DNA from: Bettongia penicillata ogilbyi
Taxonomy: Eukaryota > Chordata > Mammalia > Diprotodontia > Potoroidae
Reading direction: 5' to 3'
Length of the DNA: 64,000 nt
Assembly (NCBI GenBank): GCA_023548195.1
Contig: JAJHZJ010000008.1
Location: 1,329,999-1,393,998 of the forward strand
Positions within the stretch are counted from its first letter, which is position 1; the number at the start of each line of letters is the position of its first letter. Below the pieces are notes generated by a model. The model did no database searches and had not been told where the DNA came from. It saw nothing but the letters and a program-made list of their open reading frames with translations. A program made the translations under genes and the position numbers. This document shows, one piece after another, positions 30,902-42,125 of this stretch.

Positions 30902-32140
30902 ATCCCTGCTACAATGGACCGTCTAGTCAAGTAAAGAAGATAAGGCACATGCACAAAAAGCTAGAGAACACACTAGAACACTTTTAAAAAATACATAAGA
31001 AATAGAAAATGAAATAAAAGTTTGAAGAAAGAAACTACCTGAAAGAAATGGGAAAGGCTACATGGAAGAACTGCTATCTGAACTTCAGGTACTAGACAGA
31101 ATTTCAACAAGAAAAGATGGAGGAGGGGAAAGGCTTGGGAGCTTGGGGGAAAAAAAAAGGATTTTCAGAGTTAGGAACCAGTGTAAGCAAAGCCTAGGAA
31201 ATGAGGATAACATACAACCTGTTCTTGAAACAGTGAGCACTTCAGTTTGGCTACCTCATAAAATATTTGAAAGGCAGTAGTATAAGAAAATGCAGCAAAA
31301 ATGGGATGGCCCCAAATTGTGAATACTCCTGTGTGCCAAGCTAATTAGTGTGAACTTTATTCTGTAGGGAGTCACTGATGTTTTGTGAGTTAAGGGATAA
31401 TATCATCTCTCTATAAAGAAGATTAATCTAGCAGGCTAGCTTTGGGTTATGGGAACCGTTTATTCAGGCATTCTATAGGAAAATGGAATGAAAGACCTGG
31501 TTAGAGTGGTAAGTACAGATGAAAATAAAGAGGTAGATAAGGGAGATAGTGGAAAGGTCGATTCAACAGAGTGTGTAAACTTAGTGAACATGGGAGATGA
31601 AAGGGATGACTGAAACGTATTTAAGAAATTTTGTGGAAAATAGGATGTTTGACTTTGGCGATGTTTAGTTTAATGTCCCAGTGGAGATATCTAGCAGGCA
31701 ATTGGAGATGTTGACCCTAAAGAGGTAGACCTAGAGCTGGATTTAAAAATTTTTGATTTATTTGCCTAGATATGATGATTGAAAATATGGGCACAGATGA
31801 GATCAACAAGCAAAGGCATATAAATGAAAAAAGTAAGATGGCCAAGGTCAGAGACTATGGGACACATGAATTTAACGAACCATACAATAATAATGAACCA
31901 ATGGAAACTGAGGAGAGCAGTTAGGCAGAAGGAGGAAAACAAGGAGAGAACTGCACAAAAGTCAGAGAAATTATCTAGAAGGAAGGAATGCCCATGGATG
32001 TTAGATGTGATGCAAAGATCACAGTCCAAAAATGGTCATACGGTTTATTCACTAAAAAGGTTATTGATGACCTTTGAGAGATCAGTTTGAATAGACGGAA
32101 GGAATCAGAGATTATGTTGCACGTGGACTGAGTAGTTACT
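30902..32140 (-). mobile_element. L2 LINE body, right part of split copy
   Basis: Continues the L2: 'tccctgctacaatgg', 'gggaaaggctacatggaag', 'tattctgtagggagtcactgatg', 'ttaatctagcaggctagc', 'tggagatatctagcaggcaattggagatg', 'agatgagatcaacaagc' and 'ttgatgacctttgagagatc'. About 1.2 kb, antisense, heavily mutated. The frame 32029 to 31766 (minus, 87 codons) is an L2 shadow. Confidence 0.8.
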
Positions 32141-32555
32141 GAATGGTAGGGTGTAGATGGTTCTTTCTAAGAATTATGTGATAACTTGAGGACATGGCAG
32201 AATTGCAAAAGGTTTGCTGTTTATTCGTTTTATTTGAAACTGGGGAAAACATTGAACACAGTGGATAGAATACAGACTCTGAGGCCACAGGACATGGTCT
32301 TAACTCTTTCCTGCGGTGTTTACCATCCATATGACCTTGAGTCCCAATGAAGAGGTTACACAAGAGAACAGTTATGAAACATGTAACCTTCACTCTATGG
32401 CCCACCACGATCCCAAGTATGCCCCAAACCAAATTAAAATGTAATTTGGAAATATTTAATAAAAATGCATTAAGAAATAAGTAACATTACAAAATTAAGT
32501 CAGCATGCAGTCTGCAGAGATCTTTATGTATGGGTTAACAGTCCATCTTTCTTTT
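32141..32555. other. Unassigned sequence
   Basis: Possible MIR head trace near 32260-32345 ('acagtggatagaatacagactctgaggcc...atgaccttgagtcc'). Otherwise nothing. Confidence 0.4.
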
Positions 32556-32557
32556 AG

Positions 32558-32640
32558 AATTTCACAACTTTGGGCTTGAGGACATTCAGGGTCCCATTCA
32601 GCTTTAGATTTGTGTTCCTCTGATTATGTTTTTACGTACT
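32558..32640 (+). mobile_element. MIR tail fragment
   Basis: 'gggcttgaggacattcagggtcccattcagctttagatttgtgttcctctgatt' resembles the marsupial MIR tail (gaggtcccttccagctctagatttatgatcc). Confidence 0.45.
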
Positions 32641-32694
32641 CATAACAAAGAGAAGAAATTAAAATTTTAAGAGAAGGGAGACAAAAAGAGAGGA

Positions 32695-32880
32695 AGGAAT
32701 GAAACAAGCATTTATTAAGTGCCAACTACATACCAGGCACTATGTGAAGTACAAGCACTATTATCACCACCACCACCCCACACACTCACACCCCATGTGT
32801 TACAGATGGAGTAGGCAGGCAGAGTAAGTGACTTGTCCAAGGTCATACAATTTCAGTGCACCACCCAGCTGCCTCTGGAG
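32695..32880 (-). mobile_element. L2 terminus joined to MIR-type SINE fragment
   Basis: 'aacaagcatttattaagtgccaactacataccaggcactatgtgaagtac' (antisense L2 end) is followed by 'ttacagatggagtagg...gtaagtgacttgtccaaggtcatacaa...ccacccagctgcc' (antisense SINE). A (CAC)n patch at 32766-32791 separates them. Confidence 0.75.
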
Positions 32881-32945
32881 AGAAAGACAGATAAAGAGAC
32901 AGAAAAGGAGAGACTGAGAGATAGAGAGAGAAATATAGATTGAGA
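32881..32945. repeat. GA-rich tract
   Basis: Purine-rich GAGA, GACA and GATA units. Confidence 0.85.
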
Positions 32946-33039
32946 AAGGCTGAATCTATAGGATCATCAAGAAAACAGGAGATGATGGGAGCAAGGGCAC
33001 ATTAATATAGGTTAGTTTGGGTATTAAGTAGGGACATCC

Positions 33040-33128
33040 CATTCCCTCATACTGTTGCAATGGATTCGGGGGCTGGACTAGATGACCTCTGGCATCCTAT
33101 CTAGCTTAAGATCTACATTCCTGTGGGT
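33040..33128 (+). mobile_element. MIR or CR1/L3 tail fragment
   Basis: 'ggggctggactagatgacctctggcatcctatctagcttaagatctacattcc' is the shared 'ggactagatggcctctgaggtcc' tail of both families, so the family cannot be resolved. Confidence 0.6.
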
Positions 33129-33234
33129 GAAGACATAGAGAGTTTTTGAGGTACAGAATATGGAAAATAAGAAAACTCATAATGGATGGCCCCTATTCCC
33201 TCAATAAAGTGTAAAATATGAGGGTAGGTTATTC

Positions 33235-33365
33235 ATGTGAACTCAACAAACGTTTCTGAAGCTCCACTCTGTACTAACATTGTGCTACATGCTCTGAATA
33301 TAAAAACAAAAATGAAAAAGTTTCTTCCCTCAGGGAACTTATCTCTGCTCTGGGAAGATGGGTTG
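33235..33365 (-). mobile_element. L2 3' terminus (antisense)
   Basis: 'caacaaacgtttctgaagctccactctgtactaacattgtgctacatgctctgaatataaaaac' and 'ttccctcagggaacttatctc'. Confidence 0.7.
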
Positions 33366-33849
33366 AAGGGAAAATTGGGGTTGAAGTGAAGAAATGATTT
33401 AGAACAGTGCTATACCAAGTCAATCACAGAGTAATAAAGGGATGGTGAGCCTTGGCAAGGTCCCACTTGAGATTGGATAACATAAAATTTAGTGGGCCCA
33501 GTCATCATGGTTCCATGATTTTGTTCACCAGCCTTCAGTCATTCAGGAGTAGAAGAAAATGAGGCAGAAAGTGGGGGGTGTCTCAAGACTGATCGTTAGC
33601 AGGGCACATACAACAAAATGACACAGGAGTAAGGAACTCAACTAATTGTAGGGTTTAGACTATGAAGAGAGGGAAGTACAGTTAGAACAGGGGTAATAGA
33701 GTAGGACAAAAGAAAGATCAAGAAATCAGGGGATGGAAATGAGAATGAATAGAAAATTTAGGAGGCATAGGGCAGTGGGAAAAAGAAAGAGAGGGTATTT
33801 TGTTAGAGAGGAATCAGAGTTGAAGATCTCAGAATAGTAATTTATTCAG
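33366..33849. other. Unassigned purine-rich sequence
   Basis: Purine-biased text resembles antisense LINE composition, but no L2 landmark phrase was found. Confidence 0.35.
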
Positions 33850-34053
33850 CCATGCATTGTGCTAAGTGATTTATAATTATTATTTCATTTGGTCCTTACA
33901 ACAATTATAGATGCAATTATTCCCATTTTACAGATGAAGAAACTCAGGCAATGGATTAAGTGACTTGCCCAAGGTCAAAGAGCCAGTAAAAGTTTGTCTC
34001 ACTACTTCCTCACTCCAGGTCTGTCACTCTAACTACTGCACCGCCTAGCTGCC
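33850..34053 (-). mobile_element. Full-length MIR-type marsupial SINE
   Basis: 'tgtgctaagtgatttataattattatttcatttggtccttacaac', 'cccattttacagatgaagaaactcagg', 'agtgacttgcccaaggtcaaagagcc' and 'actgcaccgcctagctgcc' are in full antisense order. Confidence 0.85.
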
Positions 34054-35655
34054 TCACTCAGAATTCAAATCGTTTTAGTTGTGAACACCTTTTGGTGAGT
34101 AACTGAACCTAAGGGAAGATAGAGATCATGGGAGTTAAGGATGCTAAATCACTTGAGGACTGAATTTATTTGAAGTGACTTCAATAGAAATATTGATGTC
34201 ATCATAGACAAAGGCAAAGTTTGGGTAGAGATTAAGCCTGAGTGAGGTGCTCTGATTCATAGAATAGGAATGATGGAGAGGGGACTGAAAGGTGATAGAT
34301 GAGGGCAGCAAGGATTGGACAGGATGTTTTAATCAAACTCCTATGGAAGAATATAATTTCTTATTCTTATTAGATTTCCAATCAGATTATTCATTTCCTG
34401 GATGTTGAGATAAATTGTGTCCAAGAGTTTCTTAGTTGCCCAAAGAAAAATACAGAACTAAATCTTTCAAAGTTTAATATAAACAATACCCCAAAAAGTT
34501 TCAGTTGTAAATAAATACATTATAATTGCTATACTCAATATAATTAAGAAATGTATTTAATATTTATTATGCTTCAGTGGGTAAACGTAGTCAATGCTAA
34601 TATTTCAAGTTGTTGGACCCATTTTAGCCAAATCAGTGTAGCCCAAATCAATGAATCAATTATTCCATGAATGAAACAGGTATAGAGTCCACTTATATTT
34701 TATCCTTGTTAAGTAATTCTATATATCTCTACTGGAAAAGCAAAATTCTTTTTTTTCCTTCTACTCACTGACCTTTCCTTGACTTTTATTGCTACACATA
34801 TTTACACTTGTTCGTGACTTAATTTCACACATTTAGACTTCAACAGAGTCATTAATGTTATAATGATTACAGTAATTATATGAATAATGAGGCTCCAGTG
34901 TACCACAGAAACACTACTGTAAGTGATGGGTACACTCAACTATTCCAGATTGCTTGTTATAAGTTTAAAGATTTTTTTTTTCTGATATCAGTAGAGTATA
35001 TTGTATATTCAGCTAAAATTTGATAGGCTTAATGATCTAATACTATAGTTATTTAATGAAGAAAATGGTGAGGCTTGCATGTTATCTAAACCTACTTGTG
35101 TTCTGGTTATCAATATTAAAACTACTTGAATACATGATTTAAAAAGTGAAAGGAGCTGGATATATTTGGGTTAAATACTGTACACAATCAAATTATTCAG
35201 TCATTACTTGATCAAGAGTATTACATTTGGTGAGAAATATGAAGACTGAAAACATACACTTAGAAACTGCAATAAACTGATGTGGACTCATCCTACATGG
35301 CTCTTAACCATTACTCCCCATACCTCCTCTTCAGAATAACCGCATATCATAGAGGGTTTTTTGTGTGTGTCTTTTTTACCGTTATTATTTTACATTTTAT
35401 GAGCGCTCATGGAAGGCTTCCTCTTTTATGCTTCCTTTCTATGTGACTAAGTCAACTCCTTTTCTGATCATCCAATTTCATGAAGTCCTTGACTATGCGC
35501 CATCATTGGAAATACTCCTCAATCTATTTATGTTTTTGTCTCCCTTATATTTCAAACATAATTTGATTTTTGATGGATTGTAATATTCCTGCATTCACTA
35601 TCATACAGCATCAGCCAGAGAACACTCTAGGTAAGGAGATGAAATTGTGGTCTGT
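34054..35655. other. Long AT-rich stretch, unassigned
   Basis: 1.6 kb with no named element. 34440-35250 is very AT-rich with TTTAATATTTATTA-like words. The TG patch 35356-35370 is too short to call a microsatellite. Confidence 0.4.
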
Positions 35656-35657
35656 CT

Positions 35658-36245
35658 GGTGGGTCCACCTGACTCACCCCACCCCAATCTGTCCTTTATT
35701 TAACTACCAAAGTGATTTGCCTAAAGTGCAGGCCCAACCATGTCACTGCCCTACTCAATAAACTCCCGTGGTTCCCAATTTCCTTCAAAAACAAATAAAA
35801 AATATTCTATTTTGTATTCAAAGTCCTTCATAACCTAGCCTCTTCCTACCTTCACAGTCTTCCTACACTTTACTCTTTTCCACACACTGTTTGATCCAGT
35901 GACTTGGCCTGTTTTCTTGATGTTCTATGAAAATGACTCCCCATTTCTCTGCTCCACTCATTCTCTCTGGCTGTTCCCCATGCCTCCCTCAACTCTACCT
36001 ACTGACCTCCCTTGTTGACTTGACATCCTGACTAAAGTCCCATCTTTTTCCAAAAGTCTTTCCTCACCTCTCTTAATTCTAGAACTTTCCATCCATCTAC
36101 TAATTATTAGCTATTTATTCCTATGTGTAGTTTTTTTTATATATATAATAATTTACATACTGTCTCTCCCCATTAGATTTTAAGGTCTTTGAGGGCAGGG
36201 ACTATCTTTTGCCATCCCTAGTGCTTAGCACAGTGCCAGGCATGC
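35658..36245 (+). mobile_element. L2 LINE 3' end
   Basis: 'gatttgcctaaagtgcaggcccaaccatgtcactgccctactcaataaactcccgtggttccc', 'tattcaaagtccttcataacctagcctcttcctacc', 'tctctctggctgttccccatgcctccc', 'ccatctttttccaaaagtctttcctcacc' and 'ttagattttaaggtctttgagggcagggactatcttttgcc' cover about 590 nt to the terminus. Confidence 0.88.
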
Positions 36246-36491
36246 TGTTATGGTTGGTTTCTGTTTCTTCAGTCCTGTTTGACTCTGTCCATGGGATTTT
36301 CTTGACAAAGGTGCTGGAGTTGTTTGCCATTTCCTTCTGCAATGTGTCTCATTTTACAGATGAGGAAACTGAGGCAAATAGGGTTAAGTGACTAACCCAG
36401 GTTCACACAGCTAAGAAGTGTCTGTGGTTGGATTTGAACTCAGATTTTCCTGGCTCCCGGATCAGGGCTCTTAACCTAGCTACCAGGCACC
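36246..36491 (-). mobile_element. Mon-1-type SINE at L2 terminus
   Basis: 'ttggtttctgtttcttcagtcctgtttgactctgtcc', 'tgacaaaggtgctggagttgtttgccatttccttctgc', 'cattttacagatgaggaaactgaggc' and 'gttcacacagctaag' are in antisense order. It truncates the last 40-50 nt of the L2. Confidence 0.85.
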
Positions 36492-36493
36492 TG

Positions 36494-36735
36494 AGTTCAT
36501 CTTTTGTTTTTATAAAGAGCCAACGACATCAGGAGGGTGATGTTTTGACTTGCAAGTGAAATGATGTTTAAGTGAGGCAGAGCTGTTCAGCCTCATTCCC
36601 TCCTCCAGGGTCATCTGAGTCCAGTGGCAAGACATAGCTCAGGATTACTGGTGATGGCCCAGGACACAGGAGACCTTGACCTTTTTGAGGTCACAAGTTG
36701 TCTGAGGCAACACCCTTTCAGTAGTTAAAGCATGC
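36494..36735 (-). mobile_element. Older long-SINE 3' body, back to back with Mon-1
   Basis: 'gaggcagagctgttcagcctcattccctcctccagggtcatctgagtccagtggcaag', 'tcaggattactggtgatggcccagg' match the 3' body of the CA-tailed SINE class (30549-30887) at clearly lower identity. Its head differs ('gtctgaggcaacaccc'). Confidence 0.75.
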
Positions 36736-37612
36736 TTATACTACTATTACAAAGGTAGCTGATTTTTTTTTTATAAAGATGATCTCATGGATAATTTGTT
36801 AAATCACTACAATATTACTCACAATTTGAAAAATGCTGTTACGACCTACTTATCAATACTGAAGACTAAACTTTATGCTTAGTCATTTGTAGATTATACA
36901 TGAAACTTACGATCATTTTCAATTTTCCTTAAATGATATAGAGAAACTCAGACAGCAAAATGAAGTTCTAATTTGGAGCCTGTTGAAACTTTTTTCCCCC
37001 AGTTTCTTGTTTATGAATGTATAGGGTTGTTGAAACTCTAGATGGTTATTGCTAAAACAATAAGTTCATCTCTCATGTGAACAAGGCAGAAAATATTCTC
37101 TGAAGTCAGATTACTACAGTTCTTTCTAAAATGTATTTTCAATAAAATCCGAAGCTACAAAACTAATTGGCTTCCGTTTTTATGATAAAAAATAGTCAAT
37201 GTAAAAAAAAAAAAGGAAAGGCAAAGAAAAGAAAGTCCTTACATTTTTCCCCTAAGGTAAATGGAACATATGTTTCTTTGGATGGGATCTAAACTTTTGT
37301 GGAAGTTTTTTGCAACAGTCTATCCATAAATTCAATTGTCTATTTCCCCCCCCTCCTAGAAATCCAAATTAATTAAATACTCAATTCAATTCAATGAAGA
37401 ATTCTTAGGAAACTACTATGATTAGGGTCCAGGACTAGATCCCGAATAAGTTTGGAAAAGACACACATTAGTCAAGGTAGAGTACAGTCCTCAAGGATCG
37501 TCCATTATTTTAAAGAGATAGATGAGGATGAAGCTGGATCCAGAATTTCCTTGGTATAGGAAACTCTGAAGAAACTGCCTCTACAAATGCAGAGGCTAAT
37601 TTTCTCTACATC
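36736..37612. other. Unassigned AT-rich sequence
   Basis: A runs at 37202-37214 and pyrimidine run at 37345-37356. No recognised element. Confidence 0.4.
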
Positions 37613-37614
37613 TT

Positions 37615-37755
37615 ATAATCTTAGAAAGATATCAAGGCCACTGAGAGGTTATATAAGCTGCCCAGAGTAACATAACCAGGAGGTGTCAGAGATGACACTT
37701 AAACCAGTACTTAGACATTCTGAGGCCAGTTCTTCATTCATAATGTCATACTACC
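37615..37755 (-). mobile_element. MIR fragment
   Basis: 'aaggccactgagaggttatataagctgcccagagtaacataaccaggaggtgtcagagatgacacttaaaccag' is antisense MIR. Confidence 0.7.
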
Positions 37756-38084
37756 AGATGTCTATAGAAATATAATTATATAGCTATAGATTTTTGAAAG
37801 CATATGTGTGTGTACACTTATACACATTTCTGTCATCTATTTTTTTCCATTTCATCAGGATATTTCTCCAAAGTGCTTTTTGTATTTCTGCTTTTCCAGT
37901 TGACACCTCTTTTGAAATGAGTTTTTAAACATATCATTCCAAATGTTAATGAAATAAAGTACTTTTTTCTACTTCATTTTATGCATGCACACACACACAC
38001 ATAGTTGTTATAAAGAGATTTTTTTTAAATAGCAGATTTGTCTTTGGAGGTCTTTTCACATTAGTAGTAGTCAGTCAAAATATT

Positions 38085-38218
38085 TTTGTTACTAATGCCC
38101 AGGAGATCACTTAGGGATTTGTTCTATGAAGTTTGGAGTCAGTCAAAAGGCCACACTTGAGGACCTAGAGGGTCACATATGGCCTCCAGGTCATATGTTA
38201 CCCACCTCTGGCTAGGAA
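38085..38218 (+). mobile_element. hAT-type (MER5-like) DNA transposon end
   Basis: 'ggccacacttgaggacctagagggtcacatatggcctccaggtcatatgttacccacctctgg' is the typical terminal segment of nonautonomous hAT elements (ggccgcatgtggcctcgaggccgcaggttccccacccctg). The other end was not found. Confidence 0.6.
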
Positions 38219-38234
38219 TTTTTAAACTGAGAGA

Positions 38235-38687
38235 GAATTGAAAAAAAAAGATGGAAGTTAGAAAGGAGATGTAAAAGAGGGGAAGAAGAAGAGAGAAAAG
38301 AGGACAAGAGACAGGGAGAAAAAGAGAGGGAAGGAATGGGGAAAGAGACAGAGAGAGAAAGAGAGGGAAACAGAGAGAGATAGAGCCACTGAGAGACAGA
38401 GAAAGACAGAGTCAGAGAGACAGAGAGAGATAGAGCAAATGAGAGACATGTAGAGAGAGCAAATAAGAGAGAGACAGAGAGAAAGAGACAGAGAAACAAA
38501 GAGAAACAGAGATAGAGCCAATGAGAGGCAGAGAAAGATAAAGCCAGAGAGAGAGACAGAGAGAGATAGAACAAATGAGAGACACAGAGAGAAAGACAGA
38601 GAAACAGAGAGAGACAGAGATAGAGCCAGAGAGTGACAGAGACAGAGGGAGATAGAACACATGAGAGAAAGAGAGAGGGAAAGAGAC

Positions 38688-38731
<44 letters not shown>
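38235..38731. repeat. Polypurine tract with higher-order periodicity
   Basis: About 500 nt, almost all A and G with regular C and T marks. Two marker words alternate: 'tagagcca' at 38381, 38513 and 38621, and 'taga(g/a)ca(a/c)at' at 38431, 38567 and 38653. This gives an alternating larger unit of roughly 86-136 nt. It ends in a pure GA run from about 38690. The Leu/Ser-rich 186-codon minus frame is compositional. Confidence 0.9.
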
Positions 38732-38736
<5 letters not shown>

Positions 38737-39224
38737 CATGTTATCAGGTAACACAAGTAAGCATAACCTCAAGTTTCAATCTCAGCTAAACACAGATACA
38801 GTTTTTTTCACAAGCCTTACAGAGTTCTGTGTATCAATAAATGTGCATATACACGCATTCACCAATTGCATGTCATTAGGTTTTTTTTCCTCCAAACTAA
38901 GAATTGTTAAGGAAGTGTGGTTTTAAAACAGCACATTGTGTTTGTAATGATTAGAAAAATTTCTCTTGTCACTAAATAGGAAAGAACCAGCAGGTAGCCT
39001 CTCCTGTGAAGAGGGCAGAATTCAATCTGCTGATTCGTTTCTTTTGAATGCCCAACAACACCTCTAAGAGTCAGTAGACAATAGAGATTTAAAATACTTA
39101 TGCCTGTTTTTTCAAGTGTCACATCTGGATGTACCTATAGAATCAAGCATCATTTAGGTGATTTCCTTTCACTTTAGACCCCTCTTGGTTTGCATATCAC
39201 AGATAATCTTATTCTCCATCACTG
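38732..39224. other. Unassigned sequence
   Basis: Nothing recognised; a T run lies at 38881-38888. Confidence 0.4.
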
Positions 39225-39225
39225 C

Positions 39226-39345
39226 CACTCAGAAAAGCAGCGTCAGGCAGTGGTTAGACAGCTGGCACTGGATTCAAATCCTACCTTTGAAATACAGTGA
39301 CTGTGTGACCCTGGGCAAGTCCCCTAACTTGTCAGCAGCTCAGGC
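39226..39345 (+). mobile_element. Marsupial SINE head fragment
   Basis: 'gcagcgtcaggcagtggttagacagctggcactggattcaaatcctacc' and 'actgtgtgaccctgggcaagtccccta' are MIR/Mon-type head sequence. Confidence 0.75.
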
Positions 39346-39484
39346 TAGCCTTTAATTAGAAATTAAAAGGCAAGGTGAAAATCTATGTTGAAATCAAGTG
39401 GAATAAGTTTCCACACCTCTAAATCCCAGCTATCAATAAAACTATAGGATTTAAAAAAGGGAAAACCCTCTTATTTTACACTTT

Positions 39485-39615
39485 ATTATATTCCATCCCA
39501 CTGATCAATTAACAAGTGTTTACTAAGTGCCCTATGTGCCAGTTACTGTGCCAGGCATTGGGGATACAAGGGAAAAGAATGTAACAATCCCCACTCATAA
39601 GGAGCTTACATTATA
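39485..39615 (-). mobile_element. L2 3' terminus (antisense)
   Basis: 'atcaattaacaagtgtttactaagtgccctatgtgccagttactgtgccaggcattggggatacaa' and 'atccccactcataaggagcttacatt'. Confidence 0.85.
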
Positions 39616-40408
39616 TTAAATCAGTATATTCTCAGTTTGTGTGCCTTATGTGTATAATTCACCACTCCTAAGTTGTGCATCAAGTGCCTCAAACTTAAGT
39701 AATCTTCGTACCACATCATAAAACATTCCACTGCAACTCCCATTTGAGTAATTCATTTACTATTTAATGCTTAGTGGTAGTAGGCCTTATGCACAAAGCA
39801 GGTGGTATCTGATTGAGAATTCCACAGCTGGGTCAATTAGCTTAAGATGTCGACAAGTTGCAAGTTGCTGAGAGGTCAGTTGAACTTAATCACAGCTGTG
39901 CAGGTTCTAACATCTGTGAGGTTAGCTGTATTTTATAACAGCTAGATAATACTGGTAAGTCATACACATATATGTATATATAATTTTTGTGAAGAAATGG
40001 GTATATTGAAAATGTGCATATCAATGTTATCACTAATGTATCAAAGACAGCATAATGGATAGATTGGAATACTTGCTCTTGTCTTTCCGATTTCCTAAGT
40101 GAACTGCAGGTTCATAACTCATGGAAAAGCTCATAAATGAACCATCGAGGATACAAATTAGTGAAGGATAAACTCCATTTTTACTTTCAGTATGCCCCCA
40201 GCATTTTCTGTTATAAAAAGATTGCATCTTCTGAAAGATCTTCTGCCTAAAACCTTCTCTTTATCAAGTGAGTCTTTTGTGATATTCTCTATTTTATTAC
40301 CTAAGCCTCTCCAGTAACACATTTTTAAAATTTTTGTAATTATAAACTTTATGACTTTGGACACTTTGACACTGCCATTATGCCATTTTTTTTTGTTTTG
40401 GTATTTGG
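39616..40408. other. Unassigned sequence
   Basis: No repeats identified. 39780-39960 has moderate complexity. A TATATGTATATATA patch lies at 39967-39981. Confidence 0.4.
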
Positions 40409-40409
40409 C

Positions 40410-40530
40410 GATTGCTCTACCTTAAGTCTTCCGGTGACAGAGTATGTGTCTGACAGTCAGAGACAGTTCTTGAACTCAGTTCTTTCTGACTGAGAGCAAA
40501 GAGGGCTCTATATTGACTGTGTCATACTGC
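40410..40530 (-). mobile_element. SINE head fragment, diverged
   Basis: 'gtatgtgtctgacagtcagagacagttcttgaactcagttctttctgactgag' and 'gggctctatattgactgtgtcatactgc' are antisense head sequence. Confidence 0.55.
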
Positions 40531-40646
40531 TTTTCTATAGCATACTACATTCAAAATCATCCTTGGATACTCTATACTAGATTTCAATTGCAAGAAGTGA
40601 CATGGAGAAACAACATGATGTGTTATAATGTTCAATTTCATACTTT

Positions 40647-40697
40647 TTTGGGGGGGAAGAGTTTTTTTAAGTTTCATCATATCTTCCTAATATCAAT
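40647..40697. repeat. Short direct repeat, copy 1
   Basis: 'gaagagtttttttaagtttcatcatatcttcctaatatcaa' closely resembles 41731-41773. The family is unknown. Confidence 0.6.
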
Positions 40698-41728
40698 ATA
40701 AGTTCAGATCTCATCTCTGGCATTAACTAGCTCCATGATTGTGGCAAGATGTTTAATTGTCTGAGATTCAGGCATATTTCTAAGACTGATCTACTCACTT
40801 GTGGAAGGGTTGTGATCTGCACTTGTCAAAGGAATTGCCAAATTGATGAAACCACAGATCCTGTATGTATCATTCAATAAGTTGAAATGAGAAAGATGGA
40901 GCCTTAATCAATTTCCACACCTTGAAACTATCTTCAAGGAAAAAGTGTTATAAAAGCGTACTTCTTTTGTAGCCAGTAAAAATGATCTCCTTAAATGGGC
41001 TATTTATGTTGCACTAAATTCAGTATTTCTAATGTTATATAGTGGTTATCCAGAATACTAAAAATTGAACACTATCTTGTATATATGTTTGTAGCCCTCC
41101 GTGATTAACCTGTCAAATGCAAATTGCAGAAGATATATTTGGAAGGACCTCATAAAATATACTAAAATAAGATAAATAAATGATAAAAATATATAAGGAG
41201 AAATGATCAAGACTAGCTACAGTTTCACTTAGGGTCAAAGAATGACTTTCACCATCTCATGAACCTTCCCCATGAGTCTGAAAATGATTTAAATAAACCC
41301 ATTCTTAGACAGGTGTCAGCTACAAGTAGAAAACCATGATGTTCTCCCAAGATGCTCCTCGGGATAAGTGGGTTCTCCTTAGGAACCACTTCATAGATCA
41401 ATTCCTCCCATCCATAAAAACACATTTAAATTGTCTTCTGTGAGCTCGCTGCTAACCGTTACTCTCTTCCATTATGTATGATACTTTCCTTGTTCCACAT
41501 ATACACTGCATTGTGATCCATTAGTAATTTTCAATTTCATGCTAAGCTTTGCAATTTATTAGTGTTATTTAGGCTAATGTACTATTATTTTGCATATTTT
41601 ATATGTTATTTCATTTGTAATCCATGGATGTAATATTTAAGTATTAGAGATCAATACATCCTTTATGTTTACAAATTTGCATGATTAATAAGTAAATCAA
41701 ATAAACATTCTACTGCATTACTTCTAGG
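40698..41728. other. Unassigned AT-rich sequence
   Basis: A THER1-like trace near 40700-40860 is possible ('ctggcattaactagctccatgattgtggcaag...tgtgatctgcactt'), too degraded to call firmly. Confidence 0.35.
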
Positions 41729-41773
41729 GAAGAGATTTTTTTTTAAGTTTCACCATGTCTTTCTGATATCAAA
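41729..41773. repeat. Short direct repeat, copy 2
   Basis: 'gaagagatttttttttaagtttcaccatgtctttctgatatcaa' pairs with 40647-40697 at roughly 85% identity, about 1.08 kb apart. Confidence 0.6.
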
Positions 41774-41884
41774 CTTCTGTACAAACTCTTTTCTTCTATT
41801 TCTTTGTTAGTAAAATAATTTTAGAGTGTTCATATCTTTTGTTATTTTGCTTAGATGTGAAAATTTAAGGACAATATCCTGGAA

Positions 41885-41924
41885 ATAAAACTAGAGTCAG
41901 ATTTAGGAAGACATATTTAAGGTA
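41885..41924 (+). mobile_element. THER1-like SINE, left part of split copy
   Basis: 'aaactagagtcagatttaggaagacatattt' is a worn SINE head, interrupted at about 41925 and resumed after 42125. Confidence 0.55.
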
Positions 41925-42125
41925 GTGAGGTGGCTAAGTGGATAGGGCACTGGTTCTGGAGTCAGGAAGACCTGAGTTTAACACTTAGTAGCTGTGTGAT
42001 CCTGGGCAAGTCATTCAACCTGTTTGCCTGGAAATGGCATTTGCCAAGGAAATCCCATGAACAGTATTGATGTGACATGGTCCATGGGGTCATGAAGAGT
42101 TAGACCCAGTTCAACAAATGAGCAA
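41925..42125 (+). mobile_element. Mon-1-type SINE inside THER1
   Basis: 'gtagtgaggtggctaagtggatagggcactgg', 'ggagtcaggaagacctgag', 'gctgtgtgatcctgggcaagtcattc', 'ggcatttgccaaggaaatccc' and 'ggtcatgaagagttagacc' are in order. 'acatatttaag' and 'acatttaag' at the edges may be a worn target duplication. Confidence 0.85.

Noticed and set aside
38212..38772. 186-codon minus-strand open frame rich in Leu and Ser
   Set aside because: It is the translation of a polypurine tract. Parallel frames are open for the same reason, and there is no start context or domain.
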